Assembly (NCBI RefSeq): GCF_000280495.2
Contig: NZ_CP018016.1
Location: forward strand, 2,604,001 to 2,668,000
Direction: 5' to 3'
DNA length: 64,000 nt
Origin: Kosakonia radicincitans DSM 16656
Lineage (GTDB): Bacteria; Pseudomonadota; Gammaproteobacteria; Enterobacterales; Enterobacteriaceae
The notes below the pieces were generated by a model. That model was not told the DNA's origin. It saw only the letters and a list, made by a program, of their open reading frames with translations, and searched no databases. Shown piece after piece: positions 1 to 9,843 of this stretch (the stretch's first letter is position 1; every line of letters begins with the position of its first letter). Position numbers and translations under genes: made by a program.

Positions 1-151
1 CACTGTATGCACAAAATTCTGCGATGAATAGCGCAATATATCGAATCCTATGTTCGAATTTCTTGAACAAGGCAAGCCGTGCCACGATGTGATATTCTAC
101 GTCCATTAAGAACTTACGCAGTTTCCCGGCAGTGCTCTGCCCAATAACGTT
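1..151. other. Intergenic region upstream of hrpA
   Basis: This is the left edge of the window, 5' of hrpA, and should hold its promoter. In E. coli the divergent neighbour here is azoR; no coding sequence of it is visible. I see no clear hairpin terminator or operator. There is no strong Shine-Dalgarno sequence directly before the hrpA ATG. Confidence 0.5.
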
Positions 152-3100
152 ATGACAGAACAACATACCTTAACGATTTCCGATCTATTGCCGCGTCTCG
201 ACACCCTGATGTTACGCGACAGACAACGCTTCGCTCGCCGTCTGCATGGCAGCAAGAAAGTTAAAAATCCTGAATCTCAGCAGGCACTGCTGCGGCAACT
301 GGCGCAGGAGATTGCGGACGCGGCGGGAAAAGTAGCGCTGCGCGAAGCGGCGCGTCCGCAGATTGATTACCCGGATAACCTGCCGGTCAGCCAGAAGAAA
401 CAGGTCATTCTCGAAGCGGTGCGCGATAACCAGGTGGTCATCGTCGCCGGTGAGACCGGTTCCGGTAAAACGACCCAGTTACCGAAAATTTGCATGGAGC
501 TGGGGCGCGGCGTGAAAGGCCTGATTGGCCACACACAGCCGCGTCGTCTGGCGGCGCGCACCGTGGCGAACCGTATTGCTGAAGAGTTGAAAACGGAACC
601 GGGCGGCTGCAGCGGTTACAAAGTCCGTTTTAGCGATCATGTCAGCGATAACACGATGGTTAAACTGATGACCGACGGTATCCTGCTGGCGGAAATCCAG
701 CAGGATCGTCTGCTGATGCAGTACGACACCATCATCATCGATGAAGCGCACGAACGCAGCCTGAACATCGATTTCCTGCTCGGTTACCTGCGTGAGCTGC
801 TGCCGAAGCGCCCGGATCTGAAAATCATCATCACTTCTGCGACGATCGATCCGGAACGTTTTTCGCGCCATTTCAATAATGCGCCAATCATTGAAGTTTC
901 CGGCCGTACGTATCCGGTGGAAGTGCGCTATCGCCCGATTGTTGAAGAAGCGGATGACACGGAACGCGATCAGTTACAGGCGATTTTTGATGCGGTCGAT
1001 GAGCTCGGCCGTGAAAGCGCGGGCGATATTCTGATCTTTATGAGCGGCGAGCGTGAAATTCGTGATACCGCTGATGCGCTGAGCAAACGCGATCTGCGCC
1101 ATACCGAGATTCTGCCGCTGTATGCGCGTTTGTCGAACAGCGAGCAGAACCGTGTTTTCCAGCCGCACAGCGGGCGGCGTATCGTGCTGGCGACCAACGT
1201 GGCAGAAACCTCGCTGACCGTGCCGGGCATCAAATATGTGATCGATCCAGGCACGGCGCGCATCAGTCGTTACAGCTATCGCACTAAAGTGCAGCGTTTG
1301 CCGATCGAGCCGGTTTCGCAGGCTTCAGCTAACCAGCGTAAAGGCCGCTGCGGTCGCGTTTCGGAAGGGATCTGTATTCGTCTCTATTCGGAAGATGATT
1401 TTCTGTCGCGCCCGGAATTTACCGACCCGGAAATTCTGCGCACCAACCTGGCGTCGGTCATTTTGCAAATGACCGCGCTGGGGCTGGGCGATATCGCCGC
1501 ATTCCCGTTTGTTGAAGCGCCGGATAAACGCAATATTCAGGATGGCGTGCGCCTGCTGGAAGAGCTTGGGGCCATTACGACCGATGAGCAGCAAACAGCC
1601 TATAAACTGACGCCGCTGGGCCGCCAGCTTTCACAACTGCCGGTGGATCCGCGTCTGGCGCGGATGGTGCTGGAAGCGCAGAAACATGGCTGCGTGCGTG
1701 AAGCGATGATCATCACGTCGGCGTTGTCGATTCAGGATCCGCGCGAACGTCCGCTGGATAAAAAGCAAGCGTCGGATGAAAAACATCAGCGCTTCCACGA
1801 CAAAGAGTCTGATTTCCTTGCCTTTGTGAACCTGTGGAACTACCTCGGCGAGCAGCAAAAAGCGCTCTCTTCGAATCAGTTCCGCCGTCAGTGCCGGGTG
1901 GATTACCTCAACTATCTGCGCGTGCGCGAATGGCAGGATATCTACACCCAACTGCGCCAGGTGGTAAAAGAGTTAGGCATTCCGGTGAACAGCGAGCCGG
2001 CAGAGTACCGCGAAATTCATATCGCGCTGCTGACCGGGCTGTTGTCGCATATCGGCATGAAAGATGCGGAAAAGCAGGAATATACCGGCGCGCGCAATGC
2101 CCGTTTCGCCATCTTCCCCGGTTCGGGTTTATTTAAAAAGCCGCCAAAATGGACCATGGTCGCGGAGCTGGTGGAAACCAGCCGTCTGTGGGGGCGTATT
2201 GCTGCCCGCATCGATCCGGAGTGGGTGGAGCCGGTTGCGCAGCATCTGATCAAACGTTCGTACAGCGAGCCGCACTGGGAGCGGGCGCAGGGCGCGGTGA
2301 TGGCGACAGAAAAAGTCACCGTTTACGGGCTGCCGATTGTCGCCGCGCGCAAGGTGAACTACAGCCAGATCGATCCGGCGCTGTGCCGCGAGTTGTTTAT
2401 TCGTCATGCGCTGGTGGAAGGCGACTGGCAAACCCGTCACGCTTTTTTCCGCGAGAACCTGAAACTGCGCGCTGAAGTGGAAGAGTTGGAACATAAATCC
2501 CGCCGTCGCGACATTCTGGTGGATGATGAGACGCTGTTTGAGTTCTACGACCAGCGCATCAGCCTTGAGGTGATTTCGGCCCGTCATTTTGATAGCTGGT
2601 GGAAAAAGGCCAGCCGCGAAACGCCGGATTTGCTCAACTTTGAAAAGAGCATGTTGATTAAAGAGGGTGCGGAAAACGTCAGCAAACTCGACTATCCGAA
2701 CTTCTGGCATCAGGGCAACCTTAAGCTGCGGCTGAGCTACCAGTTTGAGCCGGGCGCGGATGCTGACGGCGTGACGGTACATATCCCGCTGCCGTTGCTG
2801 AATCAGGTGAACGAGAGTGGCTTTGAATGGCAGATCCCCGGCCTGCGCCGCGAGCTGGTGATTGCGCTCATCAAATCACTGCCAAAACCGACGCGCCGCA
2901 ATTTTGTTCCGGCGCCGAATTATGCCGAAGCCTTTCTTGGTCGCGTTACGCCGCTGGAGCTGCCGCTGCTGGATGCGCTGGAGCGCGAATTACGCCGTAT
3001 GACCGGTGTGATCGTTGACCGCGATGACTGGCACTGGGATCAGGTGCCCGATCACCTGAAAATCAGCTTCCGCGTGGTGGATGACAAAAACAAGAAGCTG

Positions 3101-4054
3101 CTGGAAGGGCGCTCGCTGGCGGAACTGAAAGAGAGCCTGAAAGGTAAAGTGCAGGAAACGCTGTCTGCGGTTGCCGATGACGGCATCGAGCAGAGCGGGC
3201 TGCATATCTGGAGTTTCGGCACACTGGCGGAAAGCTACGAACAGAAGCGCGGTAACTATAAGGTGAAAGCCTGGCCAGCGCTGGTGGATGAACGTGACAG
3301 TGTCGCGATCAAGCTGTTCGATAATCCGCAGGAGCAACAACAGGCAATGTGGCGCGGTATCCGCCGTCTGCTGCTGTTGAATATTCCGTCGCCCATAAAA
3401 TATCTGCACGAAAAATTGCCGAATAAGGCCAAGCTGGGCCTCTACTTTAACCCGTACGGCAAAGTGCTGGACCTGATTGATGACTGTATCTCCTGCGGCG
3501 TCGACAAGCTGATCGATGAAGCGGGCGGCCCGGTATGGACGGAAGAGGGTTTTGCCGCGCTGCATGAAAAAGTGCGCGCCGAACTGAACGAAACGGTGGT
3601 TGAGATCGCCAAACAGGTCGAGCAGATCCTCACTGCGGTGTTCAATATCAACAAGCGTCTGAAAGGGCGCGTCGATATGACCATGGCGCTGGGGCTGTCG
3701 GATATCAAAGCGCAGATGGGCGGGCTGGTTTACCGCGGTTTTGTGACCGGCAACGGTTTCCGCCGTCTGGGTGATACGCTGCGCTATTTACAGGCGATCG
3801 AAAAACGGCTGGAGAAACTGGCGGTCGATCCGCATCGTGATCGCGCGCAGATGCTGAAAGTGGAGCAGACGCAGCAGGCGTGGCAGCAGTGGCTGAATAA
3901 GCTGCCGCCCGCTCGCCGCGATGATGATGATGTGAAAGAGATCCGCTGGATGATAGAAGAGCTGCGCGTCAGCTATTTCGCCCAGCAGCTCGGAACACCT
4001 TATCCCATCTCCGATAAGCGCATTTTGCAGGCAATGGAACAAATCAGCGCCTGA
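152..4054 (+). CDS. hrpA: ATP-dependent RNA helicase HrpA (DEAH-box)
   Basis: A 1300-residue DEAH-box RNA helicase of the cytoplasm, the same length as E. coli HrpA and nearly identical to it along the whole chain. Seen directly: Walker A GETGSGKT at residues 100-107, the DEAH box at 197-200, SAT at 229-231, the RecA2 motif with NVAETSLT and QRKGRCGR, then the helicase-associated and OB-fold regions and the long C-terminal DUF3418 region typical of bacterial HrpA. Known for the family: roles in mRNA processing (daa fimbrial mRNA in E. coli) and in rescuing stalled or collided ribosomes. It is monocistronic here. A REP-type palindrome follows it, and the next genes lie on the other strand. Start ATG gives MTEQHTLT, matching the orthologue. 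Confidence 0.97.
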   Translation: MTEQHTLTISDLLPRLDTLMLRDRQRFARRLHGSKKVKNPESQQALLRQLAQEIADAAGKVALREAARPQIDYPDNLPVSQKKQVILEAVRDNQVVIVAGETGSGKTTQLPKICMELGRGVKGLIGHTQPRRLAARTVANRIAEELKTEPGGCSGYKVRFSDHVSDNTMVKLMTDGILLAEIQQDRLLMQYDTIIIDEAHERSLNIDFLLGYLRELLPKRPDLKIIITSATIDPERFSRHFNNAPIIEVSGRTYPVEVRYRPIVEEADDTERDQLQAIFDAVDELGRESAGDILIFMSGEREIRDTADALSKRDLRHTEILPLYARLSNSEQNRVFQPHSGRRIVLATNVAETSLTVPGIKYVIDPGTARISRYSYRTKVQRLPIEPVSQASANQRKGRCGRVSEGICIRLYSEDDFLSRPEFTDPEILRTNLASVILQMTALGLGDIAAFPFVEAPDKRNIQDGVRLLEELGAITTDEQQTAYKLTPLGRQLSQLPVDPRLARMVLEAQKHGCVREAMIITSALSIQDPRERPLDKKQASDEKHQRFHDKESDFLAFVNLWNYLGEQQKALSSNQFRRQCRVDYLNYLRVREWQDIYTQLRQVVKELGIPVNSEPAEYREIHIALLTGLLSHIGMKDAEKQEYTGARNARFAIFPGSGLFKKPPKWTMVAELVETSRLWGRIAARIDPEWVEPVAQHLIKRSYSEPHWERAQGAVMATEKVTVYGLPIVAARKVNYSQIDPALCRELFIRHALVEGDWQTRHAFFRENLKLRAEVEELEHKSRRRDILVDDETLFEFYDQRISLEVISARHFDSWWKKASRETPDLLNFEKSMLIKEGAENVSKLDYPNFWHQGNLKLRLSYQFEPGADADGVTVHIPLPLLNQVNESGFEWQIPGLRRELVIALIKSLPKPTRRNFVPAPNYAEAFLGRVTPLELPLLDALERELRRMTGVIVDRDDWHWDQVPDHLKISFRVVDDKNKKLLEGRSLAELKESLKGKVQETLSAVADDGIEQSGLHIWSFGTLAESYEQKRGNYKVKAWPALVDERDSVAIKLFDNPQEQQQAMWRGIRRLLLLNIPSPIKYLHEKLPNKAKLGLYFNPYGKVLDLIDDCISCGVDKLIDEAGGPVWTEEGFAALHEKVRAELNETVVEIAKQVEQILTAVFNINKRLKGRVDMTMALGLSDIKAQMGGLVYRGFVTGNGFRRLGDTLRYLQAIEKRLEKLAVDPHRDRAQMLKVEQTQQAWQQWLNKLPPARRDDDDVKEIRWMIEELRVSYFAQQLGTPYPISDKRILQAMEQISA

Positions 4055-4070
4055 GCGCATTCGGAAATAG

Positions 4071-4139
4071 CCTGATGGCGCTGCGCTTCTCAGGTCTACG
4101 GTTTGTTTTTGTAGGTCTGAGGCGTTAGCCGCCATCCGG
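4071..4139. repeat. REP/BIME palindromic element
   Basis: Two REP-type units lie head to head in the gap between hrpA and the convergent O-methyltransferase gene: CCTGATGGCGCTGCG...CTCAGG at 4071-4094, and an inverted unit with GGCGTTAGCCGCCATCCGG at the right end. This is the usual enterobacterial REP pattern in convergent 3' ends. REP elements can stabilise upstream mRNA and bind gyrase or IHF; that role is inferred here. Confidence 0.75.
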
Positions 4140-4144
4140 TATTT

Positions 4145-4807
4145 TTAGATGGCGTTAACCCACGCCAGCGTAAAACCGTCCCAACCCTTCACGCCGACGG
4201 TCTGCATGGCCGTCACCGTCAGGCGCGGATCATTGCCCAACATATCAATAAATTTACGCACGCCCTGCACGCTGGCGTCGGTGGTGGTTGGATTGGTCAC
4301 TTCCCCGTTGCGCACCACGTTATCGCCAATAATCAATGTACCGGGACGAGAATAGTGCAGCGCCCATTTCAGGTAGCTGGGGTTATTGGGCTTATCGGCA
4401 TCAATAAAGATCAAATCGAACGGCGGGCGCTCGCCGAGATTTTCCAGCGTCTGCAATGCCGGGCCTTCCGCGACGGTAACCAGGTTCGCCACTCCGGCAA
4501 AATGCAGATTTTCGCGGGCAATCGCCGCATGCAGCGGTTCAGCTTCCAGGGTTAACAGTTCGCCGTTTACCGGCAGTTCGCGCGCCATCCATAGCGTGCT
4601 GTAGCCGCCAAGCGTACCGATTTCCAGGATTCGCCTTGCCCGTACCATGCGGACTAACAGCGCCAGTAATTGCCCCTGCATGGGCGAGACATCAATCGCC
4701 GGAAGCCCGGCGCGCTGGTTGTTCGCCAGCACCTGCTCTAATACCTCATCTTCCGGGATCAGTTTTTGCGCTAAGTATTCATCAACTGCGGACCACTTTT
4801 GCTGCAT
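4145..4807 (-). CDS. SAM-dependent O-methyltransferase (class I, cation-dependent type)
   Basis: A 220-residue class I methyltransferase of the Methyltransf_3/CCoAMT-like family. The SAM-binding motif is seen in ILEIGTLGGYSTLWMA, an acidic loop in LTLEAEP, and the metal/substrate aspartates in DLIFIDADKPNN, which are characteristic of Mg-dependent catechol-type O-methyltransferases. The ATG at 4807 is chosen because AGGAG lies 7 bases upstream; a longer frame to 4828 adds seven unlikely residues. It sits 24 bp downstream of the outer-membrane pump gene and is probably the last gene of the pump operon. It may methylate a phenolic compound that the pump also handles; that link is inference from gene order. 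Confidence 0.85.
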   Translation of the reverse strand: MQQKWSAVDEYLAQKLIPEDEVLEQVLANNQRAGLPAIDVSPMQGQLLALLVRMVRARRILEIGTLGGYSTLWMARELPVNGELLTLEAEPLHAAIARENLHFAGVANLVTVAEGPALQTLENLGERPPFDLIFIDADKPNNPSYLKWALHYSRPGTLIIGDNVVRNGEVTNPTTTDASVQGVRKFIDMLGNDPRLTVTAMQTVGVKGWDGFTLAWVNAI

Positions 4808-4831
4808 AACATCACTCCTGATTATCAAAAT

Positions 4832-6208
4832 TCACTCAATTCCGGACCAGCCACCTCCCAGTGCCCGGTAGAGATCCACCTGCGCCAGCAGCAGGTTGTT
4901 TTTCACCTGTACCGCACTTAGTTGTGCAGAATATAAGGTGCGCTGGGCATCCAGCACATCCAGATAGGCGGAATACCCATTGTTGTAACGGTTTTGCGCA
5001 ATGCGCAGCGTCTCCTGCGCGACCTGCTGTTGCCCCTCAAGTTCGCTCAGTTGCTCGCCAAGGCGGGTGATGGCGTCGAGACTGTCATTCACCTCTTTAA
5101 AGGCGTTACGCACGGTTTTCTCGTAGTTGTACAGCGCCTGATTCCGCTGCGACATGGAGACATCCACCTGCGCGTTCAGCGCCTGGCGGTTAAGCAGCGG
5201 GGCGAGAATACTGCCGCCAAGGCTCCACAAACGTAATGGATTATTGAGCAGGCCCGGCAGGGTTCTGTCCTGCATACTGCCAGTCGCCGTCAGATTGAGC
5301 GACGGCAGCAGTTGCGCCTGCTTTGATGCCAGTGAGGCATCCGCCGCGACGAGCTGGCGCTGTGCCTGTACAATATCCGGACGCCGGTTTAACAGCGAAG
5401 AGGGTAATTGCGACGGCAACTTCAGCGGCGTCAGTTGCGCAAAAGTGTTGCGGCTGACCGCGCCAGGGTTGCTGCCGAGCAACAGACTCAGAGCATTTTC
5501 CTGCTGGTTTATCTGGTGCTGTAGCACCGGCACCTGTGCACGGGTGGCGCGCAGTTCGGAATCCGCCTGCATCAACTCCAGTTGAGAAGTATAGCCAGTC
5601 TCATACTGGCGACGGGCAAGATCCCACGCTTCTTGCCGGGCTTTGAGTGTTTCTTGCGTGACGCGTAACTGTTCATCCAGCGACAACAGGGTGAGATAAC
5701 CGGAAGCCACATTGGTGGCGACGGTCAAATCAGCGGCAGCGGCCGCCGCTTTTTGTGCCTCCAGCGAGGCATCCGCCGCGCGCGCCGCGCTGCGGTTCGC
5801 ACCCCAGATATCGACATCGTAGCTGGCCGTCAGGCTGCCTTTATAGAGGGTACTGTGAATCGGCAAACCGGTCGCTGCCGATTGCGAACGTGCGCGCGTG
5901 CCGGAAAGCCCGGCATCAAGTTCCGGGAACAGCGCGCTGTTAGCGGCATAAACCTGTGCCTGGTACTCATTGACCCGTTCGCGGGCAATCAGCACGTCGC
6001 TGTTATAGCGCAGCGCCTGATCAACATAGCGGTTAAGCTGGCTGTCATGAAAACTGCGCCACCAGACGCTATCCGTTTTACCGAACGGGCCGCTGGCGCT
6101 GCGCCAGGCGGCCGGGATTTGCAGCGTCGGTTGGGCCTGTTGCACATCAGCAGACTGGCAGCCCGCCAGCGTAAAGGCGAGGGCAAGAAAGAGCGGGTGA
6201 CACCTCAT
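4832..6208 (-). CDS. Outer-membrane efflux lipoprotein, NodT/OprM family
   Basis: A 458-residue outer-membrane factor (TolC-like) of a tripartite exporter. The N-terminus is a lipoprotein signal peptide with lipobox LAGC (cysteine at residue 17). The body shows the duplicated OEP pattern with long alpha-helical coiled-coil stretches rich in Gln, Ala and Leu, and RRPDIVQAQRQL, a hallmark of the NodT/OprM family. Its start overlaps the stop of the upstream adaptor gene by 4 bp (ATGA), so the two are translationally coupled. With the adaptor and the DHA2 transporter it should form a complete envelope-spanning pump. The substrate cannot be read from sequence. Confidence 0.93.
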   Translation of the reverse strand: MRCHPLFLALAFTLAGCQSADVQQAQPTLQIPAAWRSASGPFGKTDSVWWRSFHDSQLNRYVDQALRYNSDVLIARERVNEYQAQVYAANSALFPELDAGLSGTRARSQSAATGLPIHSTLYKGSLTASYDVDIWGANRSAARAADASLEAQKAAAAAADLTVATNVASGYLTLLSLDEQLRVTQETLKARQEAWDLARRQYETGYTSQLELMQADSELRATRAQVPVLQHQINQQENALSLLLGSNPGAVSRNTFAQLTPLKLPSQLPSSLLNRRPDIVQAQRQLVAADASLASKQAQLLPSLNLTATGSMQDRTLPGLLNNPLRLWSLGGSILAPLLNRQALNAQVDVSMSQRNQALYNYEKTVRNAFKEVNDSLDAITRLGEQLSELEGQQQVAQETLRIAQNRYNNGYSAYLDVLDAQRTLYSAQLSAVQVKNNLLLAQVDLYRALGGGWSGIE

Positions 6209-7287
6209 TTCTGCGGCTCCCCGGTATCAATGTACACCTGTACCGACATTCCCGGACGCAGGCGGGCAATGTCATCATCGTTACCCTCAACCTGAATGCG
6301 CACCGGAATACGCTGGGCGATTTTAACAAAATTACCGGTAGCGTTATCCGGGCTGATGGCGCTGAACTCAACGCCCGTTGCTGGCGAGAGGCTCTCGACA
6401 CGTCCGTGATAACTGCGGCCATCGAGCGCATCCACGGTAAAACGTACCGGTTGGCCGACAACGACATCCGCCAGTTGCGTCTCTTTCAGATTGGCGATCA
6501 CCCAGCGCTGCGATGGAACCAGCGAGGTAAGGTGCGTACCGGCAGTCACATACGCGCCAAGCCGCACGCTGATCTGCCCCAGTTGCCCGTCGCGCGGAGC
6601 GACAATGCGGGTGTTTTGCAGGTCGATTTGCGCCAGTTCCAGCGCTGCCTCGGCGTTTTCCACATCCGCTTGCAGCGACGCGCGGTTGACGATCGTGGTT
6701 TGCAGATCCTGGCGCGACATCTCCAGCGTCGCTTCAGCCTGCGCAATGCTGGCGGTGTTTTGCGCCGCCGTCGCAAGGGCGGCATCGCGCTCGCGAATCG
6801 ACAGCGAACCGTCGGCGGTCAACGCTTTGACGCGTTTTAAATCCGCCTGCGATTTCAGATCCTGCGCTTTGGCGCTGGCCAGCGCCGCTTTGTTGCGTTC
6901 AATCACGGCTTCTGCGCTTTTACGTTGCTGAAGATTATTGGCCAACGCGGCTTTTTTCATCGCCAGCGTCGCTTTTGCCTGATCCACCCGCTGGTGATAA
7001 ATACGATCGTCGATCTGCATAATCAGATCGCCTTTCTTCACCCAGACAAAATCCTGTACCGGCACCTCGGTGATATACCCATTGACCTGCGGGCTGATAA
7101 AGGTGGTTTGCCCGCGCACATAGGCGTTATCGGTAAATTCAGTATGGCGAGTGAACGGCGGCAATTGCCACGCATAGAGGATCACCAGTACACCGACGAG
7201 GCCAATGGCAGCGGCGGTGAAGAGGGAAACGATGCGAACATTATTGCGGGTGCTGGCGCGCTCTTTGGCGGCATCCTGCTGGCTCAT
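6205..7287 (-). CDS. Membrane fusion protein of efflux pump, HlyD/EmrA family
   Basis: A 360-residue periplasmic adaptor. One N-terminal membrane anchor lies at about residues 18-40. A split biotinyl-lipoyl domain follows (GYITEVPVQDFVWVKKGD and later RIVAPRDGQLGQI), separated by a long alpha-helical hairpin (about residues 90-205, rich in Ala, Gln and Lys), then a beta-barrel domain. This is the architecture of EmrA and FarA. The ATG at 7287 is preferred over the in-frame GTG at 7293 because CTGGAG precedes it by 5 bases. It lies 19 bp after the DHA2 transporter gene and overlaps the outer-membrane factor gene. Confidence 0.93.
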   Translation of the reverse strand: MSQQDAAKERASTRNNVRIVSLFTAAAIGLVGVLVILYAWQLPPFTRHTEFTDNAYVRGQTTFISPQVNGYITEVPVQDFVWVKKGDLIMQIDDRIYHQRVDQAKATLAMKKAALANNLQQRKSAEAVIERNKAALASAKAQDLKSQADLKRVKALTADGSLSIRERDAALATAAQNTASIAQAEATLEMSRQDLQTTIVNRASLQADVENAEAALELAQIDLQNTRIVAPRDGQLGQISVRLGAYVTAGTHLTSLVPSQRWVIANLKETQLADVVVGQPVRFTVDALDGRSYHGRVESLSPATGVEFSAISPDNATGNFVKIAQRIPVRIQVEGNDDDIARLRPGMSVQVYIDTGEPQK

Positions 7288-7306
7288 AAACACTCCAGTA
7301 ACATTA

Positions 7307-8959
7307 TTATTTGGTCCCAGTCGCCCGCTTTAAGGCGAGGCGTGCGGTAATGTTTAGGCGCAACAAGCGCCATAAAATCCAGATCAGCGTGGCGGCGGCG
7401 ATACTGGCCGTCAGCAGATAGGTATCGTTGTAGGCCAGAATGTTGGCTTCCAGCGTGGAGACCGTTTGCAGTTGCGTCACGGCCTGGGTGCTCAGCAGCG
7501 AACTGTCGCCGAGCATGCTCTGGTACATCTGGCTGTAAAGCTGCAACCGGTCATTCACCAGCGGATTAAGGGTGGTGAGCTGGTCGGCCAGCAGGCTGGA
7601 GTGGTATTTCTCACGCCATGTCTGGAACGTACCGAGGATTGCCGAACCCAGCAGGCCACCAATGTTCTGGCTCATGCCGAACAGCACCGAAAAGCTGACC
7701 AGATTTCGCGGCTCAGCTATCACGCCGCCAATGCCAGCGAGCATCGCTGGCGCAATAAAAAAAGCGCTGGCAAAACCGAGTAAAAACTGGCTGATGATGA
7801 GCTGATTAGGCCGCGTAAGACTGGTGGAGTGGCTGTCCATTAGCGAAGCGATAATCATTAACACCAGCGAGAAGACAACTGGCCACGCCAGCCGCTGAGG
7901 CTTAATGGTCAGGCAACTGGCGACAATGCCGCAGACAATCCCCGCCAGAATCGACCACGCCAGTTTTGTCATCTGCTCATTCTGCAATCCCACGTATTGC
8001 AGCCAGCCGAAAACGCCGGTGTTCTGCTCTGCCAGCACGATGCGGATCAACAGCATAATCAGCCCCAAACGCACAATACTGCCGCTGGAGAGCCAGCGAG
8101 TATTGAGCAGCGGGTTGCTGCGGTTATGCTCAAAGGCAATCGCAGACACGATCAGCACTACCGCAGCCGCCAGTGCCCAGCCGATCCACGGTGCTTCGAA
8201 CCACCAGTCAAGACGGCCCAGCGATAACACCGCGCACAGCAGCGCCATGCCAGGCGCCAACAGAAAGAAGGTGATGAAATCCTTCTTTTCGAACACCTTT
8301 TTACGATCCCCTGGCGGCAATTTCAGGGCGATCACGCAGCCCAGGGAGATAAGCGCCAGCCCCAGTTCAAACAGGTAAAGGCCGCGCCACTCATTGAGTT
8401 GCAGCAATTCGCTGGAGAAGAGGCGGGCCATCGGGATCGCCAGCGACGAACCCGTAATACCAATGGTTAATGCCTTCAGACGATGCTTCGCCGGCCACGC
8501 CTGGATCTGGTAGTAAATGCCGAGCGAACTGAGTGCGGCGGCGACCATGCCGTGCGCGGCACGGACGAACATTGCCGAACTGAGATCGTTAATAAACAGG
8601 TGAAAAAAGGTCACCAGCACATACAGCACCAGAAACCCTTCCGTGAAGGCGCGCAGCCCATACTGCTGGCGGAACTTTACCAGCAGCAGGTTGATAGAGA
8701 TATTGGTCATCACGTACACCGCAGGCAGCCAGGCGATTTCCGTTGACCAGGCCGCGAACGTGCCCTGAAGGTTTTGCAGGTTGGCCGTCACCATGGCATT
8801 GCCGAGCGCGCCGGTCAGACAGACCAGCAGGCCAACAATACCGTAGGCAATACGGCGCGGCGTACTGTGATAAGGCGTTGAGGGAGAACCCAGCAACATG
8901 GGCTTTTCGTGAGCGGCCCATTCGCGCGGAGTGTACGGATCGCTTTTCGGCAAACGCAT
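7307..8959 (-). CDS. MFS multidrug transporter, DHA2 (EmrB/FarB-like)
   Basis: A 550-residue inner-membrane proton-driven exporter with about 14 hydrophobic segments, as in the DHA2 (drug:H+ antiporter 2) family. It starts with a hydrophilic tail of about 35 residues, then GIVGLLVCLTGALGNAMVTA. It differs from EmrB in lacking a recognisable motif-C string, so it may be closer to fusaric-acid/aromatic exporters; that is tentative. It is the first gene of the minus-strand operon DHA2-adaptor-outer membrane factor-methyltransferase. No regulator gene is attached. The 5' region is shared with the divergent GNAT gene. Confidence 0.9.
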   Translation of the reverse strand: MRLPKSDPYTPREWAAHEKPMLLGSPSTPYHSTPRRIAYGIVGLLVCLTGALGNAMVTANLQNLQGTFAAWSTEIAWLPAVYVMTNISINLLLVKFRQQYGLRAFTEGFLVLYVLVTFFHLFINDLSSAMFVRAAHGMVAAALSSLGIYYQIQAWPAKHRLKALTIGITGSSLAIPMARLFSSELLQLNEWRGLYLFELGLALISLGCVIALKLPPGDRKKVFEKKDFITFFLLAPGMALLCAVLSLGRLDWWFEAPWIGWALAAAVVLIVSAIAFEHNRSNPLLNTRWLSSGSIVRLGLIMLLIRIVLAEQNTGVFGWLQYVGLQNEQMTKLAWSILAGIVCGIVASCLTIKPQRLAWPVVFSLVLMIIASLMDSHSTSLTRPNQLIISQFLLGFASAFFIAPAMLAGIGGVIAEPRNLVSFSVLFGMSQNIGGLLGSAILGTFQTWREKYHSSLLADQLTTLNPLVNDRLQLYSQMYQSMLGDSSLLSTQAVTQLQTVSTLEANILAYNDTYLLTASIAAATLIWILWRLLRLNITARLALKRATGTK

Positions 8960-9202
8960 TACTTCTTAACCTCGCGAAGCAGGTTTCCCTGCGTTTTGTC
9001 GTTTATGGGAGAGCGTAGCTGCAGGCAGCGAAGTTCGCAGTTATCCCGGAAAAGCTTTTCACTCACTGAATAGTTAGGGGGCTAATGATATTACTTGTGT
9101 CAATAAAGCTGATGCAAGTGTATAAGAAAAATATAGATTACCTTCGCACGGCGATCCGCTTAAGTGATAAAAACAACCGATATAAAGGTGACACTGTCAC
9201 AA
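8960..9202. promoter_or_regulatory. Divergent promoter region, pump operon / GNAT gene
   Basis: About 240 bp separate the pump operon from the divergent acetyltransferase gene and must hold both promoters. The part from about 9065 to 9140 is AT-rich. A perfect small palindrome, TGACACTGTCA, lies at 9189-9199 just before the acetyltransferase start, an operator-like feature with no assigned regulator. Confidence 0.4.
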
Positions 9203-9661
9203 ATGAGTGCAATCACTATTTTACCCACCTCACCGTACGATAAAGCCTGCCTGCAATTGCAGGATGAGCTTTCCGCTACGTTGCAACAAATCACCGGCAG
9301 CAGCGGCAGGGCATCCTTTGATGCCAGCACATGGGGTGAACGGGATATTTTTCTGCTGGCATGCAACAACGATATTGCCGTTGGCTGCGGTGCGCTGCGT
9401 GAAGTGTCGGCAGAAATCGGTGAAATCAAACGTATGTACGCGCGGCCTGAAACGCGCGGTGTGGGCGCACAACTCCTGCAGGCGCTGGAAAGGTATGCGC
9501 TGGCGCATGGCTTTAAAACGCTGTGGCTGGAGACGCGTAAAATCAACCAGCGGGCTGTGGCGTTCTATTTACGCAATGGTTATCAGATCCGCGAAAACTA
9601 CGGTCGCTATGCAGGGCGGGCGGAAGCCGTTTGCTTTGAGAAAAGATTGTCTGAGCGCTGA
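9203..9661 (+). CDS. GNAT family N-acetyltransferase
   Basis: A small GNAT-fold acetyltransferase of about 152 residues. The acetyl-CoA loop is visible as RPETRGVGAQLLQALE (R/Q-x-x-G-x-G/A type), with the usual downstream WLETRKINQRAVAFYLRNGY motif. The acceptor substrate is unknown; the motif pattern resembles small-molecule or amino-acid acetyltransferases. The start is uncertain: an in-frame GTG at 9164 adds 13 residues, and neither start has a well-placed Shine-Dalgarno. ATG 9203 gives MSAITIL, a normal GNAT beginning. Confidence 0.82.
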   Translation: MSAITILPTSPYDKACLQLQDELSATLQQITGSSGRASFDASTWGERDIFLLACNNDIAVGCGALREVSAEIGEIKRMYARPETRGVGAQLLQALERYALAHGFKTLWLETRKINQRAVAFYLRNGYQIRENYGRYAGRAEAVCFEKRLSER

Positions 9662-9843
9662 GAAATCAGGAAGCGCGGGCTTTTCTCCTGCGGCTACCGT
9701 TTCGCGTTCAATCTGGCTATTTGGGGCGGCTTCCGGTTATCCAAAATAGCGACAGAAACTTACCCGAACGGGATTCGGAGTGATCCCCTGTTCAGGACAC
9801 ACAGAGGCGTTAGTCTCTGACGGGTGTAGCAAAGGAGGTTTTG

